64,000 nucleotides of DNA from Propionibacteriales bacterium (GCA_009379735.1 WHTB01000001.1:1-64000), one strand, 5' to 3'; shown: positions 40,961 to 50,855, numbered from the stretch's first letter. Program-made: numbers and translations. Notes: generated from the sequence alone by a model not told the origin.

Positions 40961-42472
40961 TCAGCGCGTCTGCGCGTCCTGTGCATGTTGCAGCCGCGCC
41001 AGCGACCGCTCCCGACCCAGCAGCTCCAGCGACTCGAACAACGGCGGCGAGACGCGCCGGCCGGAGATCGCCACCCGCACCGGCCCGAACGCATGCCGCG
41101 GCTTGAGCCCCATGCCCTCGACCAGTGCCTCGCGCAGCGCCTGCTCGATGGCCGGCGTCGACCAGTCGGTGACCGCGCCGAGCGCGTCGTGCGACGCCTT
41201 CACGACCGTCAGACCGTCGGAGCTGAGCACCTTGGCCGCGTCGTCGGGGTCGATGCTGAACGCGTCCTCGGGCACGAACAGGAAACCGAGCATCGGCACA
41301 GCCTCGCCGAGGGAGGTGATCCGCTCGTGCACCAGCGGGGCGGCGTCGGCGAGCAACGCACGCTGCTCGGCGGTGACGGTCTCGCCGAGCAGGCCGGCCC
41401 GCTGCAGTACGGGAATGAGCCGCTCGGTGAGCTCGTCGACCGGCAGCTGCCGAAGGTGGGAGGCGTTGATCGCCTCGCACTTCTTCGGGTCGAACCGGGC
41501 GGAGTTGGGGTTGACCCGCCGGATGTCGAACGCCTCGACCATCTCGTCCATCGTGAACACGTCGCGGTCGTCGGCGATGCTCCAGCCGAGCAGCGCGAGG
41601 TAGTTGAGCAGGCCCTCGGGCAGGAACCCGCGTTCGACGTACTCGTCGAGGCCGGAGCCCGGGTCGCGCTTGGACAGCTTGCGGTTGCCCTCGCCCATCA
41701 CGAACGGCAGATGGCCGAACCGGGGTGCGCCGTTGCCGATGCCGATGGATCTCAGCGCCTCGTAGAGCGCGATCTGGCGCGGCGTCGACGACAACAGGTC
41801 CTCGCCGCGGAGCACATGGGTGATCTCCATCAGCGCGTCGTCGACCGGGTTGACCAGGGTGTACAGCGGGTGGCCGTTCGCGCGGACCAGCACGAAGTCG
41901 GGCACGTGCTCGGGTTGGAAGCTGATCTCGCCGCGCACCAGGTCGTCGAACGTGATCGTCCGGTCGGGAATCCGCAGCCGCATCACCGGCTCGCGGTCCT
42001 CGGCGCGGAACGTCGCGACCTGCTCGTCGGTCAGCGCGCGGCAGTGCCCGTCGTACCCGGGCGTGCGACCGGCGGCCCGGGCCGCCTCGCGACGCTCGTC
42101 GAGCTCCTCCTGGGAGCAGAAGCAGTGGTACGCCGCGCCGGACTCGAGCAGCCGGGCGGCGATGTCGGCATACAGGTCGAGACGCTCGGACTGGCGGTAG
42201 GGACCGAACGGGCCGCCGACCTCCGGGCCCTCGTCCCAGTCGAGGCCGAGCCAGCGCAGCGAGTCGATGGCGTAGTGGTAGGCCTCCTCGGTGCTCCGCG
42301 CCGTGTCGGTGTCCTCGAGGCGCAGCACGAGCGTGCCACCGTAGTGGCGCGCGAAGGCCCAGTTGAACAGCGCCGTCCGGATCCCACCGACGTGCATGGA
42401 TCCGGTCGGCGACGGCGCGAACCGGACCCGTACCTGCTCGGGGGCGAGCTCGCCGAGGACGGGATCAGTCAC
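40961..42472 (-). CDS. gltX: Glutamyl-tRNA synthetase
   Basis: A 503-residue class I synthetase with HIGH-type [13 protein letters not shown] near residue 18 and KMSKS-type [10 protein letters not shown] near residue 255. [12 protein letters not shown] and YDGHCR are in the zinc-binding insertion. It charges tRNA-Glu, and in actinobacteria probably also mischarges tRNA-Gln for GatCAB amidation; both tRNAs lie at 38.8-39.0 kb. The GTG at 42472 overlaps the FAH-family gene by 8 bases, so the two are coupled. Confidence 0.96.
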   Translation of the reverse strand: MTDPVLGELAPEQVRVRFAPSPTGSMHVGGIRTALFNWAFARHYGGTLVLRLEDTDTARSTEEAYHYAIDSLRWLGLDWDEGPEVGGPFGPYRQSERLDLYADIAARLLESGAAYHCFCSQEELDERREAARAAGRTPGYDGHCRALTDEQVATFRAEDREPVMRLRIPDRTITFDDLVRGEISFQPEHVPDFVLVRANGHPLYTLVNPVDDALMEITHVLRGEDLLSSTPRQIALYEALRSIGIGNGAPRFGHLPFVMGEGNRKLSKRDPGSGLDEYVERGFLPEGLLNYLALLGWSIADDRDVFTMDEMVEAFDIRRVNPNSARFDPKKCEAINASHLRQLPVDELTERLIPVLQRAGLLGETVTAEQRALLADAAPLVHERITSLGEAVPMLGFLFVPEDAFSIDPDDAAKVLSSDGLTVVKASHDALGAVTDWSTPAIEQALREALVEGMGLKPRHAFGPVRVAISGRRVSPPLFESLELLGRERSLARLQHAQDAQTR

Positions 42473-43244
42473 GGGAGACCACCTTGTTGTCGAGAGTGCC
42501 GATGCCCTCGATCGTCACGGCGACCTCGTCGCCCGGCTGCATCGGGCCGACGCCCGCCGGCGTGCCGGTGAGGACGACGTCGCCCGGCAGCAGCGTCATC
42601 ACCGACGTGACGTAGGCGATGATCGTCGGCACGTCGAAGATCATCTGGCTGGTGCGGGCGGACTGCCGCTCCTGGTCGCCGAGGTCGGTCGTGATCGCGA
42701 GGTCGCTGACGTCGAGGTCGGTCTCGATCCACGGCCCGAGCGGGCAGAACGTGTCGAAGCCCTTGGCCCGGGTGAACTGCACGTCCTGCTTCTGCAGGTC
42801 GCGAGCCGTCACGTCGTTGCCGACGGTGTAGCCGTAGATCACGTCGGCCGTGCGGTCGACCGGGACGTCGCGGCAGATCCGGCCGATCACCACCGCGAGC
42901 TCGCCCTCGTAGTGGACGTCGCTGCTCTGCCGCGGGTAGACGATCGGGTCGCCGGGACCGATCACGGACGTGTTGGGCTTGAGGAACAGCAACGGCTCGT
43001 CGGGTACGTCGTTGCCGAGCTCGGCAGCATGGTCGACGTAGTTGCGCCCGACGCACACCACCTTGCTGCGGGGGATGACCGGCGCCAGCAGCCGAACGGC
43101 GTCGAGCTCGAAGCGCTGCCCGGTGAACTCGACACCCTGATACAACGGGTCGCCGACGATCTCGGCGATGATCTGTTGGGACCCCGAGGACTCGATGACT
43201 CCGAAGCCGGGCTCCTCGCCCGCGGTAAATCTCGCGATACGCAT
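42465..43244 (-). CDS. Fumarylacetoacetate hydrolase-family enzyme
   Basis: A 259-residue member of the FAH superfamily, which hydrolyses or decarboxylates acylpyruvates. It shows [16 protein letters not shown], the metal-binding [12 protein letters not shown] (the two glutamates), [19 protein letters not shown] and [14 protein letters not shown]. The length fits the short acylpyruvase class. The pathway is not indicated by neighbours, since it is simply upstream of gltX, an arrangement seen in other actinobacteria. The ATG at 43244 starts MRIARFTAG. Confidence 0.9.
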   Translation of the reverse strand: MRIARFTAGEEPGFGVIESSGSQQIIAEIVGDPLYQGVEFTGQRFELDAVRLLAPVIPRSKVVCVGRNYVDHAAELGNDVPDEPLLFLKPNTSVIGPGDPIVYPRQSSDVHYEGELAVVIGRICRDVPVDRTADVIYGYTVGNDVTARDLQKQDVQFTRAKGFDTFCPLGPWIETDLDVSDLAITTDLGDQERQSARTSQMIFDVPTIIAYVTSVMTLLPGDVVLTGTPAGVGPMQPGDEVAVTIEGIGTLDNKVVSRD

Positions 43245-43294
43245 GATGCGTCGAGCCTACCGGCGGGCCCGACGACGAGCCGTCACTACCCTTG

Positions 43295-44191
43295 GTGCCT
43301 GTGGACGCGCAGATCACCGCACCGTCGCCGATGGTGCTCGACGAGCCGACGTGGCGCCGCCGCCGGGCCGCCCACGAGGCACGCGTCGATCCGTGGCTCG
43401 CCCCGCACCTCGAGCGGCGCCGGCGTGGCGAGAAGCATCCCGTGGAGGACTTTCTGTTCACCTACTACGCGAACCGGCCGGCCGCGCTGCGGCGCTGGCA
43501 TCCGGGTCCGGGGGTGGTGCTGGCCGGCGCGTCGCCGCTGCGCGGCACACGCGGGTACGTCGAGGGCCGCGACGGCGTGCGGCTGGACCCGGCGTACGTG
43601 CGAGACAGGGCCGACGTCGTGCGCCGTACCCGCGACCTGATCGTCGCCACCCGAGACCGCGCACCGTCGTTCGGCTGCCTCGGGCTGCACGAGTGGGCGA
43701 TGGTCTACCGGCAGTCGCCCGACCAGATCCGGCATGCCGCGTGGCCGTTGCGCCTCGGTGCCGCCGGCACGGACGCCGTCGTGGAGGGTCACCGGATCCG
43801 CTGTACGCACTTCGACGCGTTCCGCTTCTTCACCGACCCGGCGCGGTCGCTCAACACCGTGCAGCCCGGCCCGTCGGACCGGGTCGAGCACGAGCAGCCG
43901 GGCTGCCTGCACGCCACCATGGACCTCTACAAGCACGCGTTCGTGCTCGCCCCGATGACGCCGTCGGAGCTGGTGGCCGACTGCTTCGAGTTGGCCCGCG
44001 ACGTACGCACGCTCGACATGCGGGCCTCGCCGTACGACCTGACCGGACTGGGGTACGAGCCGGTGCGGATCGAGACGCCGGAGGGCAAGCTCGAGTACGC
44101 CGAGGCGCAGCGCGGGTTCGCCACCCGGGCGGCGCCGTTGCGCACGCGGCTGATCGACCTGTGCGAACGGCTGCTGAGTGGCGCGACGTGA
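43295..44191 (+). CDS. Actinobacterial protein annotated as 3-methyladenine DNA glycosylase
   Basis: A protein of about 298 residues matching the conserved actinobacterial family that databases label 3-methyladenine DNA glycosylase, though it lacks the HhH and MPG motifs I would expect. Visible blocks are HPVEDFLFTYYANRPAALRRWHPG, FGCLGLHEWAMVYR, THFDAFRFFTDPARSLNT and ATMDLYKHAFVLAPM. The histidines and arginines suggest a hydrolase. The starts GTG 43295 and GTG 43301 are both possible, and a TACCCT -10 just upstream would make the message nearly leaderless. It is divergent from the FAH gene and convergent with cimA. Confidence 0.7.
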   Translation: MPVDAQITAPSPMVLDEPTWRRRRAAHEARVDPWLAPHLERRRRGEKHPVEDFLFTYYANRPAALRRWHPGPGVVLAGASPLRGTRGYVEGRDGVRLDPAYVRDRADVVRRTRDLIVATRDRAPSFGCLGLHEWAMVYRQSPDQIRHAAWPLRLGAAGTDAVVEGHRIRCTHFDAFRFFTDPARSLNTVQPGPSDRVEHEQPGCLHATMDLYKHAFVLAPMTPSELVADCFELARDVRTLDMRASPYDLTGLGYEPVRIETPEGKLEYAEAQRGFATRAAPLRTRLIDLCERLLSGAT

Positions 44192-44214
44192 CCGGACGCA
44201 TCACGCCTGCTGAG

Positions 44215-45822
44215 TCAGCGCTGCTGGCGGCGCAGGCCGTACGTCACGGCGTCGCAAAGCGCCTCCCAGGACGCCTCGACGATGTTGTGGCCGACGCCGA
44301 CCGTGACCCACGACGTCTGCTCGCCCGAGGTCTCGATCAGCACCCGGATCACCGCGTCCGTGCCGTGCCCCTGGTCGAGGATCCGCACCTTGTAGTCGGT
44401 CAGCTCGAACTTGCCGACCTCCGGGTAGACCTGCCCGATCGCGGTCCGCAGCGCATGGTCGAGGGCGTTGACCGGACCGTTGCCCTCCCCCGTCACGACG
44501 ATCCGCTCGCCGCCGGCGCGCAGCTTCACCGTCGCCTCGGACAACGCCTCGTCGCCCGGCCGGCTCTCGGTGATGACGCGCCACGACTCGACCTCGAAGT
44601 ACGACGGCCGGGTGCCCTCCATCTCCTCGACCAACATCAGCTCGAACGACGCGTCGGCGGCCTCGAACGTGTAGCCGGTCGACTCCAGCCGCTTCACCCG
44701 CTCGGCGACACGGGTCAGCCGCTCGTTGTCGCCGGCCAGGTCGAAGCCGAGCTCGCGGCCCTTCAGCTCGATGCTGGCCCGGCCGGCCATCTCCGAGACC
44801 AGCAGCCGCATATCGTTGCCGACGGTCACCGGGTCGGCGTGCTGGTAGAGGTCCGGGTCGACCTTGATCGCGCTCGCGTGCAGCCCGGCCTTGTGGGTGA
44901 ACGCGGACAGGCCGACGTACGGCTGCCGCGACGTGGCCGGCACGTTCGTCACCTCGGCGACGGCGTGCGCGATCCGGGTCGCCTCGCGCAGCCGGCCGCT
45001 CGGCAGGACGGGGCGGCGCTGCTTGATCTCGAGGTTCGCGACGACCGCCACCAAGTCGGCGTTGCCGGTGCGTTCGCCGTACCCGTTGACCGTGCCCTGC
45101 ACATGCGTCGCGCCCGCGGTGACCGCGGCCAGGGTGTTCGCGACCGCGCAGCCGGTGTCGTTGTGACAGTGGATGCCGACCCGTACCCCCGTGGTCGCAT
45201 GCACGTCCCCGACCACGTCGGTCACCTCGGGCGGCAGCATGCCGCCGTTGGTGTCGCACAGCGCGACCAGGTCGGCGCCCGCCTCGGCCGCCGCCTGCAG
45301 GACTTCGAGCGCGTACGGACGGTTGGCGCGATAGCCGTCGAAGAAGTGCTCCGCGTCCAGGAACACCCGCTGTCCCTCGGACCGCAGGTGCTGCACGGTG
45401 TCGCGGACCATCGCGAGGTTCTCGTCGAGGGTTGTTCGCAGCGCGGCCTCGACGTGCCGGTCGTGGCTCTTCGCGACCAGCGTCACGACGGCGGCCCCAC
45501 TGTCGCGCAGCGCGGCCACCTGCGGATCGTCGGCCGCCGCGACACCGGCCCGACGCGTCGCACCGAACGCCGCGAGGGTCGCACTCTGCAACGTCAGCTC
45601 GTCCTTGGCCCGCCGGAAGAACTCGGTGTCCTTGGGTACGGCGCCCGGCCAGCCGCCCTCGATGTAGCCCACCCCGAGCCCGTCGAGGTGCCGCGCAATC
45701 GTCAGCTTGTCCTCGACCGACAGGTTGAGGCCCTCCTGCTGTGCGCCGTCGCGCAGGGTGGTGTCATACACATGGAACGCGTCCGTGGGCTCGAAGCCCC
45801 GGGCGTCGGGGAGGCTCGTCAC
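44215..45822 (-). CDS. cimA: Citramalate synthase
   Basis: A 535-residue homologue of 2-isopropylmalate synthase that condenses pyruvate and acetyl-CoA to (R)-citramalate, a threonine-independent route to isoleucine. It shows [17 protein letters not shown] near the start, [18 protein letters not shown] (metal ligands), and [18 protein letters not shown] LeuA-type dimerisation/regulatory domain spans about 400-530. LeuCD and LeuB, encoded nearby, could carry out the next steps. The start is GTG at 45822. Upstream lie a leader peptide and terminator typical of attenuation. Confidence 0.9.
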   Translation of the reverse strand: MTSLPDARGFEPTDAFHVYDTTLRDGAQQEGLNLSVEDKLTIARHLDGLGVGYIEGGWPGAVPKDTEFFRRAKDELTLQSATLAAFGATRRAGVAAADDPQVAALRDSGAAVVTLVAKSHDRHVEAALRTTLDENLAMVRDTVQHLRSEGQRVFLDAEHFFDGYRANRPYALEVLQAAAEAGADLVALCDTNGGMLPPEVTDVVGDVHATTGVRVGIHCHNDTGCAVANTLAAVTAGATHVQGTVNGYGERTGNADLVAVVANLEIKQRRPVLPSGRLREATRIAHAVAEVTNVPATSRQPYVGLSAFTHKAGLHASAIKVDPDLYQHADPVTVGNDMRLLVSEMAGRASIELKGRELGFDLAGDNERLTRVAERVKRLESTGYTFEAADASFELMLVEEMEGTRPSYFEVESWRVITESRPGDEALSEATVKLRAGGERIVVTGEGNGPVNALDHALRTAIGQVYPEVGKFELTDYKVRILDQGHGTDAVIRVLIETSGEQTSWVTVGVGHNIVEASWEALCDAVTYGLRRQQR

Positions 45823-45857
45823 GAGATGTCCTTTGCCGGATCCGTTGTGGAGAAACG

Positions 45858-45886
45858 AAAAAGACCCCTCGAAGAACGAGAGGTCT
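45858..45886 (-). terminator. cimA attenuator terminator
   Basis: On the minus strand AGACCTCTCG (45886-45877), a 5-base loop and CGAGGGGTCT (45871-45862) form a 10-bp stem with one G-U pair, followed directly by TTTT. It ends 36 bases before the cimA start and 26 bases after the leader stop, as in classical attenuators. Confidence 0.85.
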
Positions 45887-45911
45887 GCGCGTCAGGCGGT
45901 GGCCCGACGCG

Positions 45912-45941
45912 CTAGCAGATAATCACCTGCCGTGCGGTCAT
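45912..45941 (-). CDS. cimA leader peptide (MTARQVIIC)
   Basis: A nine-codon frame from ATG 45941 to TAG 45912 ends in Val-Ile-Ile-Cys, the branched-chain residues whose supply cimA serves. A TATGAC -10 at 45959-45954 would start transcription only a few bases before the ATG, so the leader may be near-leaderless; no ribosome site is seen. Stalling at the Ile codons would plausibly disrupt the terminator at 45858-45886. A longer overlapping frame starting at 45957 begins inside this -10 and is disfavoured. Confidence 0.6.
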   Translation of the reverse strand: MTARQVIIC

Positions 45942-45953
45942 GCGACGAGGATG

Positions 45954-45959
45954 TCATAG
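45954..45959 (-). promoter_or_regulatory. cimA leader -10 element
   Basis: TATGAC on the minus strand, with TGTACT 17 bases upstream as a weak -35. Transcription is predicted to begin about 5 bases before the leader ATG at 45941. Confidence 0.4.
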
Positions 45960-46026
45960 CGTCCCGTTCCGCGGAAGTACATCTTGCGATCCGGACGATT
46001 GGTACGGGCGCGTAGCCTGGCTCACC

Positions 46027-46857
46027 GTGGCCGACACCATCGTGATCCCCGTGCCCGAACGGCTGCTCGCCGTCTACGTCGTGACGACGTCCTCGCCACC
46101 CGACGAGCTCGCCGAGCACAGTGCCGGCGGGGTCGCCGTCGACGTCGTACCCGTGGACGTCGCTCCGCTGCCGCCGGCCGCACTGCTGCGGGCGATGGGG
46201 GCGAGCACGGAGGCGCTGGCCCGGCTCGGGTCGGCCACCCAGGCCGTGATCGTGCAGAGCGTCGGTGCTCTCGGTTTCCCGCCCAGCCCGGAGATCTCGG
46301 CGTACGTCGCCGCGCAGGCCGTGGCCGACGCCTGTGACGGCACGGTCGTCGACACCGTCATCCCGCGTGTGGTCGAGACCCCACGTGACACCGGCGACGG
46401 CTTCCGGCTGTCCGACTGGGTGGTGCTCCCCCACTCGCCCGAGGACGACGGCCGGCTGTGGTTCACGACCAAGGGGCTCGCCCGGTTCGGCCTGCCGGAG
46501 CTGCAGAGCCACGGGGTGCCCGACGGCGCCGGCAACGCGTGGGGAGCCGTGCTGACCGGCGTCGCCCAGGTGCTGCTCGAGCAGCTCGGTGCCGCGCTGG
46601 CTGCGGACGCGACCCTGGCGTTCGTCGAGCTGCCGGCGGTGCAGCGGATCAGCCTGCGCGACATCGCCGCGGGCTACTCCGACCGGTCCCGCACCTCCGA
46701 TGACGCGACCCTCGACGTCGAGGCCGAGATCGGGCTGGCGTGGGACCCCGCGATGCACGACGGCGCCGACTCCTTCCTCACCGTTCAGGCGCCGTCAGGC
46801 GCAGACGACACCTGGGTCTCCGACGTCGTGCGCACGCTGTTCGGCTCAGCGGTATAG
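46027..46857 (+). CDS. Conserved hypothetical protein (DUF4261-like)
   Basis: A 276-residue cytoplasmic protein without signal or membrane segments. Blocks such as VQSVGALGFPPSPEISAYVA, DWVVLPHSPEDDGRLW and FTTKGLARFGLPELQSHGVP recall DUF4261 proteins, where a TKGLxxFGxPELE segment is characteristic, but I am not certain. The GTG at 46027 is chosen because the sequence preceding it is the cimA promoter region. It is convergent with the protein kinase gene with a 32-base gap. The function is unknown. Confidence 0.6.
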   Translation: MADTIVIPVPERLLAVYVVTTSSPPDELAEHSAGGVAVDVVPVDVAPLPPAALLRAMGASTEALARLGSATQAVIVQSVGALGFPPSPEISAYVAAQAVADACDGTVVDTVIPRVVETPRDTGDGFRLSDWVVLPHSPEDDGRLWFTTKGLARFGLPELQSHGVPDGAGNAWGAVLTGVAQVLLEQLGAALAADATLAFVELPAVQRISLRDIAAGYSDRSRTSDDATLDVEAEIGLAWDPAMHDGADSFLTVQAPSGADDTWVSDVVRTLFGSAV

Positions 46858-46889
46858 CGGCACGGCACCGCTGACCCACTGGTCCTGCG

Positions 46890-48500
46890 TCACAGGCCGA
46901 GTACGTCCAGGTCGTACGGGCTGTCCTGCGCCGGTGCCCACACGACGCCGATCTGGGTCGACACGATCACGACGACCACGGCGAGCAGCCACAGACCGAG
47001 CATCCAGGCGACACCGGCCTGGTCGGGTCGGGCGACCTGCCACAACCGGCGCCGCATGCGGTTGCGGACCCGGCGACCACCGGGCCCCCACCACAGCCCG
47101 GCGGTGAACACCGCGCCGGCGGCGAGCAGACCGCGCAGATCCGAGACTCCGGCCAGCTCGGTGAACCCGAACACTGCCAGCGCCGCCAGGCCGGCGCACA
47201 CCACCAGGGCGACCGTGCCCCACGAGGCGACGAACAGGTGCCACGGCAGGGCCATCGCGCGGACGAACCCGTCGCCGCGCCGGGCCCCGCGCAGGGCCTG
47301 CCGCTCCGAGTGAGCGTCGCCGCTGATCGACGCCGTGCGCAGCAGCCAGAGCAGCAGCAGCGTGGTGAACAGCATCAGGTACGGGGCGAGGGCGAACGCG
47401 GCCGTGACCACGGCACCGGCCCCGAAGGACGTCGCCAGGCGGAGCAACGGGGCGTACGTCGAGGGGCGGGCCACCGACGGCGCCTGGGCCGGTGCCCGCT
47501 GGACCGGTGCCCGCTCGACCGCCGGCTCGTCGGGACGCACCGGCACGGTGTACGGCCGCGTGGGCGACGGCGGCTGGACGAGCGGCGGCGCGAGCACCGG
47601 CTGGCCGGGTGGCGCCGGTACGGCAGAGACCGGAGCGGGGCTCTGCACCGGCGCGGTCATCACCTGCGGCGGCGCGACGCCTCGCGGGGCGGTCTGGAGC
47701 CGGGCCAGCCGTGCGGCCAGCTCCGGGGCGCTCGGCCGGCCCGCCGGGTCCGGCGACAGGCTGTGCTGGACCAACGGCCGTAGGTCGGTGGGCAGCGCCG
47801 ACACGTTGTACTCGCCGCGGCGGGCGCGGTCCATCACCGCCATCGCCGGGCCGCTGCCGTACGGCGAGACGCCGCTCGCGGCGAACACCACGGTGGCCGC
47901 CCAGGCGTGCACGTCGGCCGCCGGCGTCGGCTCCTCGCCGTACAGGACCTCCGGGGCGAGGTAGCCCGGCGTGCCCATCAGCCACCCGGTCAACGTCAGC
48001 CGGGCGTCGTCGCTCAGCTTGGCCAGGCCGAAGTCGATGAGGACCGGCGCACGGCCCTCGAGCAGCACGTTGCTCGGCTTGATGTCGCGGTGGAGCACGC
48101 CGGCCCGGTGCACGGCGACCAGCGCCTCGCTCAGCCCGAGCGCGAGGAAGCGCAGGTCCGGCTCGGAGAGCGGACCCTCCTCGCGCACCTGCGTGTGCAG
48201 GGACCGACCGGGTACGTAACGGGTGACGACGAACGGCCGCTCGCCCCACGGGTCGGCGTCGTACACCTCGGCGACGCGCGGGCTGCGTACGCGACGCAGC
48301 GTGGTGACCTCACGAGCCAGCCGCGACCGGCCCTCGTCGTCACCGACCACGTGGTCACGGAGCACCTTGAGCGCAACCCGCTCCCCCTGCGGCCCACGGG
48401 CCAGATGGACGACGCCCATGCCGCCCTCGCCGATCTTGGCGAGCAGCTGGTAACGGCCGATGCGGGGCGCGTCGGCCGACTGAGCGGGTGTCGTCGTCAC
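46890..48500 (-). CDS. Serine/threonine protein kinase with membrane domain
   Basis: A 536-residue Hanks-type kinase. The glycine loop is IGEGGMGVVHLARG (about 23-36), VALKVL holds the catalytic Lys, HRDIKPSNVLLEGR is the catalytic loop, IDFGLAKL is DFG, and GTPGYLAPEVLYG is the activation segment end. A Pro-rich linker (about 270-345) leads to four or more hydrophobic helices (about 350-530), so the kinase faces the cytoplasm. There are no PASTA repeats. It starts at GTG 48500, 25 bases after the ilvE stop. The target and signal are unknown. Confidence 0.9.
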   Translation of the reverse strand: MTTTPAQSADAPRIGRYQLLAKIGEGGMGVVHLARGPQGERVALKVLRDHVVGDDEGRSRLAREVTTLRRVRSPRVAEVYDADPWGERPFVVTRYVPGRSLHTQVREEGPLSEPDLRFLALGLSEALVAVHRAGVLHRDIKPSNVLLEGRAPVLIDFGLAKLSDDARLTLTGWLMGTPGYLAPEVLYGEEPTPAADVHAWAATVVFAASGVSPYGSGPAMAVMDRARRGEYNVSALPTDLRPLVQHSLSPDPAGRPSAPELAARLARLQTAPRGVAPPQVMTAPVQSPAPVSAVPAPPGQPVLAPPLVQPPSPTRPYTVPVRPDEPAVERAPVQRAPAQAPSVARPSTYAPLLRLATSFGAGAVVTAAFALAPYLMLFTTLLLLWLLRTASISGDAHSERQALRGARRGDGFVRAMALPWHLFVASWGTVALVVCAGLAALAVFGFTELAGVSDLRGLLAAGAVFTAGLWWGPGGRRVRNRMRRRLWQVARPDQAGVAWMLGLWLLAVVVVIVSTQIGVVWAPAQDSPYDLDVLGL

Positions 48501-48525
48501 CCGGACAACGGTAGCCGGGAGCTGT

Positions 48526-49635
48526 TCAGCAGATGCGGTGCATCCAGCCGTGCGTGTCCTCGATCCGGCCGTACTGGAGGTCGAGCAGGGTCTGGCGGAT
48601 CCGCGTGGTGACCTCGCCGGCCTCGGCGCCCCCAGTGACCTCGCCGCCGTCCCAGCGCAGACTGCCGACCGGCGTGATCACGGCGGCCGTGCCACACGCG
48701 AAGACCTCGCTGATGTCCCCGCTGGCCACCCCGTCGCGCCACTCGGCGATGTCGACGCCGCGCTCCTCCACCTTGTGCCCGAGCGACTCGGCCAGCTCGA
48801 GCACCGAGGACCGGGTGATTCCCTCGAGGATGGTCCCACCGAGCTCCGGGGTCACGATGTGTCCGTCGGCGTGGACGAAGTAGAGATTCATGCCACCGAG
48901 CTCCTCCACCCAGCGGTGCTCGGCCGCGTCGAGGAACGCCACCTGGTCGCACCCGTTGTCGATCGCCTGCTGCTGCGGGAGCAGGCTGGCGGCATAGTTG
49001 CCGCCGCACTTGGCCTCGCCGGTGCCGCCGGGAGCGACCCGGGAGTAGTCCTCGCTGAGCCAGATCGACACCGGCTTCACCCCGCCGGGGAAGTACGCGC
49101 CTGCGGGCGAGGCGATCACACAGAAAGTCACATGCTTAGCAGGACGTACGCCGAGGAACACCTCGGAGGCGAACATGAACGGACGCAGGTACAGGCTGCT
49201 CTCGCCACCAGTCGGCACCCAGTCGCGGTCGGTCCTGACCAGGGCCTCGGCCGCAGCCACGAAGTCGACCTCGGGCAGCTCCGGCAGGGCCATCCGGGAC
49301 GCGGAGCGCCGGAACCGGGTGGCGTTGGCGTCCGGGCGGAAGCTCCAGACCGAGCCGTCGGCGTGCCGATAGGCCTTCATGCCCTCGAAGATCTCCTGGG
49401 CGTAGTGCAGCACCGCCGTCGCGGGGTCGACCTGGAACGGGCCGTACGCACGCACCTGCGCGTCGTGCCAGCCCTGGTCCGGCGTCCACTCGACGACGAC
49501 CATGTGGTCGGTGAAGTGCACACCGAAGCCGGGATCGGCGAGCACCTCGTCGCGGCGCTTCGCCGGGGTGGGCGTGGTGGTCGGGACGACCTCGAACGAG
49601 AGGCCCGCGACGGTATCGGTGACGGCGTCGGTCAT
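48526..49635 (-). CDS. ilvE: Branched-chain amino acid aminotransferase
   Basis: A 369-residue class IV PLP transaminase catalysing the last step of Leu, Ile and Val synthesis and the first of their degradation. It shows YAQEIFEGMKAYRHADGSVW, FLGVRPAKHVTF, the PLP Lys in GEAKCGGNYAASLLPQ, and VEELGGMNLYFV. The length fits the large (eukaryote-like) BCAT class common in actinobacteria. The ATG at 49635 follows the leuB stop by 28 bases, so leuB and ilvE form an operon. Confidence 0.95.
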   Translation of the reverse strand: MTDAVTDTVAGLSFEVVPTTTPTPAKRRDEVLADPGFGVHFTDHMVVVEWTPDQGWHDAQVRAYGPFQVDPATAVLHYAQEIFEGMKAYRHADGSVWSFRPDANATRFRRSASRMALPELPEVDFVAAAEALVRTDRDWVPTGGESSLYLRPFMFASEVFLGVRPAKHVTFCVIASPAGAYFPGGVKPVSIWLSEDYSRVAPGGTGEAKCGGNYAASLLPQQQAIDNGCDQVAFLDAAEHRWVEELGGMNLYFVHADGHIVTPELGGTILEGITRSSVLELAESLGHKVEERGVDIAEWRDGVASGDISEVFACGTAAVITPVGSLRWDGGEVTGGAEAGEVTTRIRQTLLDLQYGRIEDTHGWMHRIC

Positions 49636-49663
49636 GAGCGCACGTTAGCCCACGGATCGCGGC

Positions 49664-50722
49664 TCAGGGCAGGGAACCCCGGCTGCCCAGCCGTTGCGCG
49701 ATGGCGTCGCCGATCTCCGGCGTACGACGCGGGGCGTCGCCGCGGCCGGCCAGGTCCGCGGCGACCGCGTCCTCGACCGTCCGGGCGGCCTCGGCCAGCC
49801 CGAGGTGGTCGAGCAGCAGCGCCGCCGACAGGATCGCCGCGGTCGGGTCGGCCTTGGCCTGCCCGGCGATGTCGGGGGCCGACCCGTGCACCGGCTCGAA
49901 CATGCTCGGCGCGGTGCGGTCGGGGTTGATGTTGCCGCTTGCGGCCAGCCCGATCCCACCCGCGATCGCGGCGGCCAGGTCGGTGACGATGTCGCCGAAG
50001 AGGTTGTCGGTGACGATGACGTCGAAGCGGGCGGGGTCGGTGACGAGGAAGATCGTCGCGGCGTCGACATGCAGATAGTCGACACTGACGTCCGGGAAGT
50101 CCGCAGCCACCGCGTCGGTGACCCGGGTCCACAGGTGGCCGGCATGGACGAGCACATTGTTCTTGTGGACGAGGGTGAGCCTCTTGCGCGGCCGGGCGGC
50201 GGCCCGGGCGAAGGCGTCACGCACGACCCGCTCCACCCCGAACGCCGTGTTGATGCTGACCTCGGTCGCGATCTCGTTCGGGCTGCCGACCCGGACCGCG
50301 CCGCCGTTGCCGACGTACGGCCCCTCGGTGCCCTCGCGGACCACCACGAAGTCGACGTCTCCGGGGTCGGCCAGCGGCGAGCTCACGCCGGGGTAGAGCC
50401 GGGCCGGACGCAGGTTGACGTAGTGGTCGAGCTCGAACCGCAGGCGCAGCAGCAGCCCGCGTTCGAGCACACCGGACGGCACCGACGGGTCACCGACCGC
50501 GCCGAGCAGGATCGCGTCGGCGCTCCGGATCTCGTCGAGCACCTCATCGGGCAGCGTCTCACCGCTCGCGTGCCAGCGGCGGGCACCCAGGTCGTACTCG
50601 ACGGGCTCGAACTTCACGTCGTGGGCAGCGGACACCACGTCGAGGATCTTGCGGGCCTCGTCGGTGACCTCGGGGCCGATCCCGTCACCGGGTACGACGG
50701 CCAGTCGGTAGGTGGTTGCCAT
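49664..50722 (-). CDS. leuB: 3-isopropylmalate dehydrogenase
   Basis: A 352-residue decarboxylating dehydrogenase for leucine synthesis. It shows [15 protein letters not shown] at the start, [24 protein letters not shown], and the metal site [20 protein letters not shown]. The ATG at 50722 has no ribosome site. A TAGGCT -10 at 50734-50729 would start transcription at or next to the ATG, so the message is probably leaderless. The operator at 50739-50757 overlaps this promoter. Confidence 0.95.
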   Translation of the reverse strand: MATTYRLAVVPGDGIGPEVTDEARKILDVVSAAHDVKFEPVEYDLGARRWHASGETLPDEVLDEIRSADAILLGAVGDPSVPSGVLERGLLLRLRFELDHYVNLRPARLYPGVSSPLADPGDVDFVVVREGTEGPYVGNGGAVRVGSPNEIATEVSINTAFGVERVVRDAFARAAARPRKRLTLVHKNNVLVHAGHLWTRVTDAVAADFPDVSVDYLHVDAATIFLVTDPARFDVIVTDNLFGDIVTDLAAAIAGGIGLAASGNINPDRTAPSMFEPVHGSAPDIAGQAKADPTAAILSAALLLDHLGLAEAARTVEDAVAADLAGRGDAPRRTPEIGDAIAQRLGSRGSLP

Positions 50723-50728
50723 GCCAGG

Positions 50729-50757
50729 AGCCTAGGACGCCGTCTCGAATGACGAGT
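50729..50757 (-). promoter_or_regulatory. leuB promoter with leu-regulon operator
   Basis: TAGGCT (50734-50729) is the likely -10. TCTCG-AATGA-CGAGT (50743-50757) matches the leuC/iclR site TCTCG-CCATT-CGAGA, and the two share CATTCGAGACGGC (50751-50739 here, 31267-31279 there). Repression of leuB by the IclR protein at 31291 is inferred. Confidence 0.6.
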
Positions 50758-50778
50758 GCCCAGTCCTGCGATGTGGAC

Positions 50779-50817
50779 GGGCGGGGCTGTTCGTCCCCCG
50801 ATCGAACAGCCCCGCCC
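50779..50817. terminator. Strong hairpin between the 40-residue gene and leuB
   Basis: GGGCGGGGCTGTTCG (50779-50793) and CGAACAGCCCCGCCC (50803-50817) form a perfect 15-bp stem with a 9-base loop, 39 bases after the stop of the small gene at 50856. Confidence 0.75.
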
Positions 50818-50855
50818 GGGTAGGTGGGACGCCGTGCGCGGCGCTCAGTTGTCGC

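Noticed and set aside
45892-45957. 21-codon frame upstream of cimA ending YLLARRATA as the leader peptide
   Set aside because: Its ATG lies inside the predicted TATGAC -10, so it would not be transcribed. The shorter MTARQVIIC frame carries the expected Val-Ile-Ile codons. If the start site is mapped upstream of 45957 this must be reconsidered.
49636-49663. Riboswitch or attenuator before ilvE, and similar searches before serA (55756-55870) and ilvC (56903-56958)
   Set aside because: The gaps hold no leader peptide with branched-chain or serine codons and no terminator with a T-run; read-through from the upstream gene is simpler.
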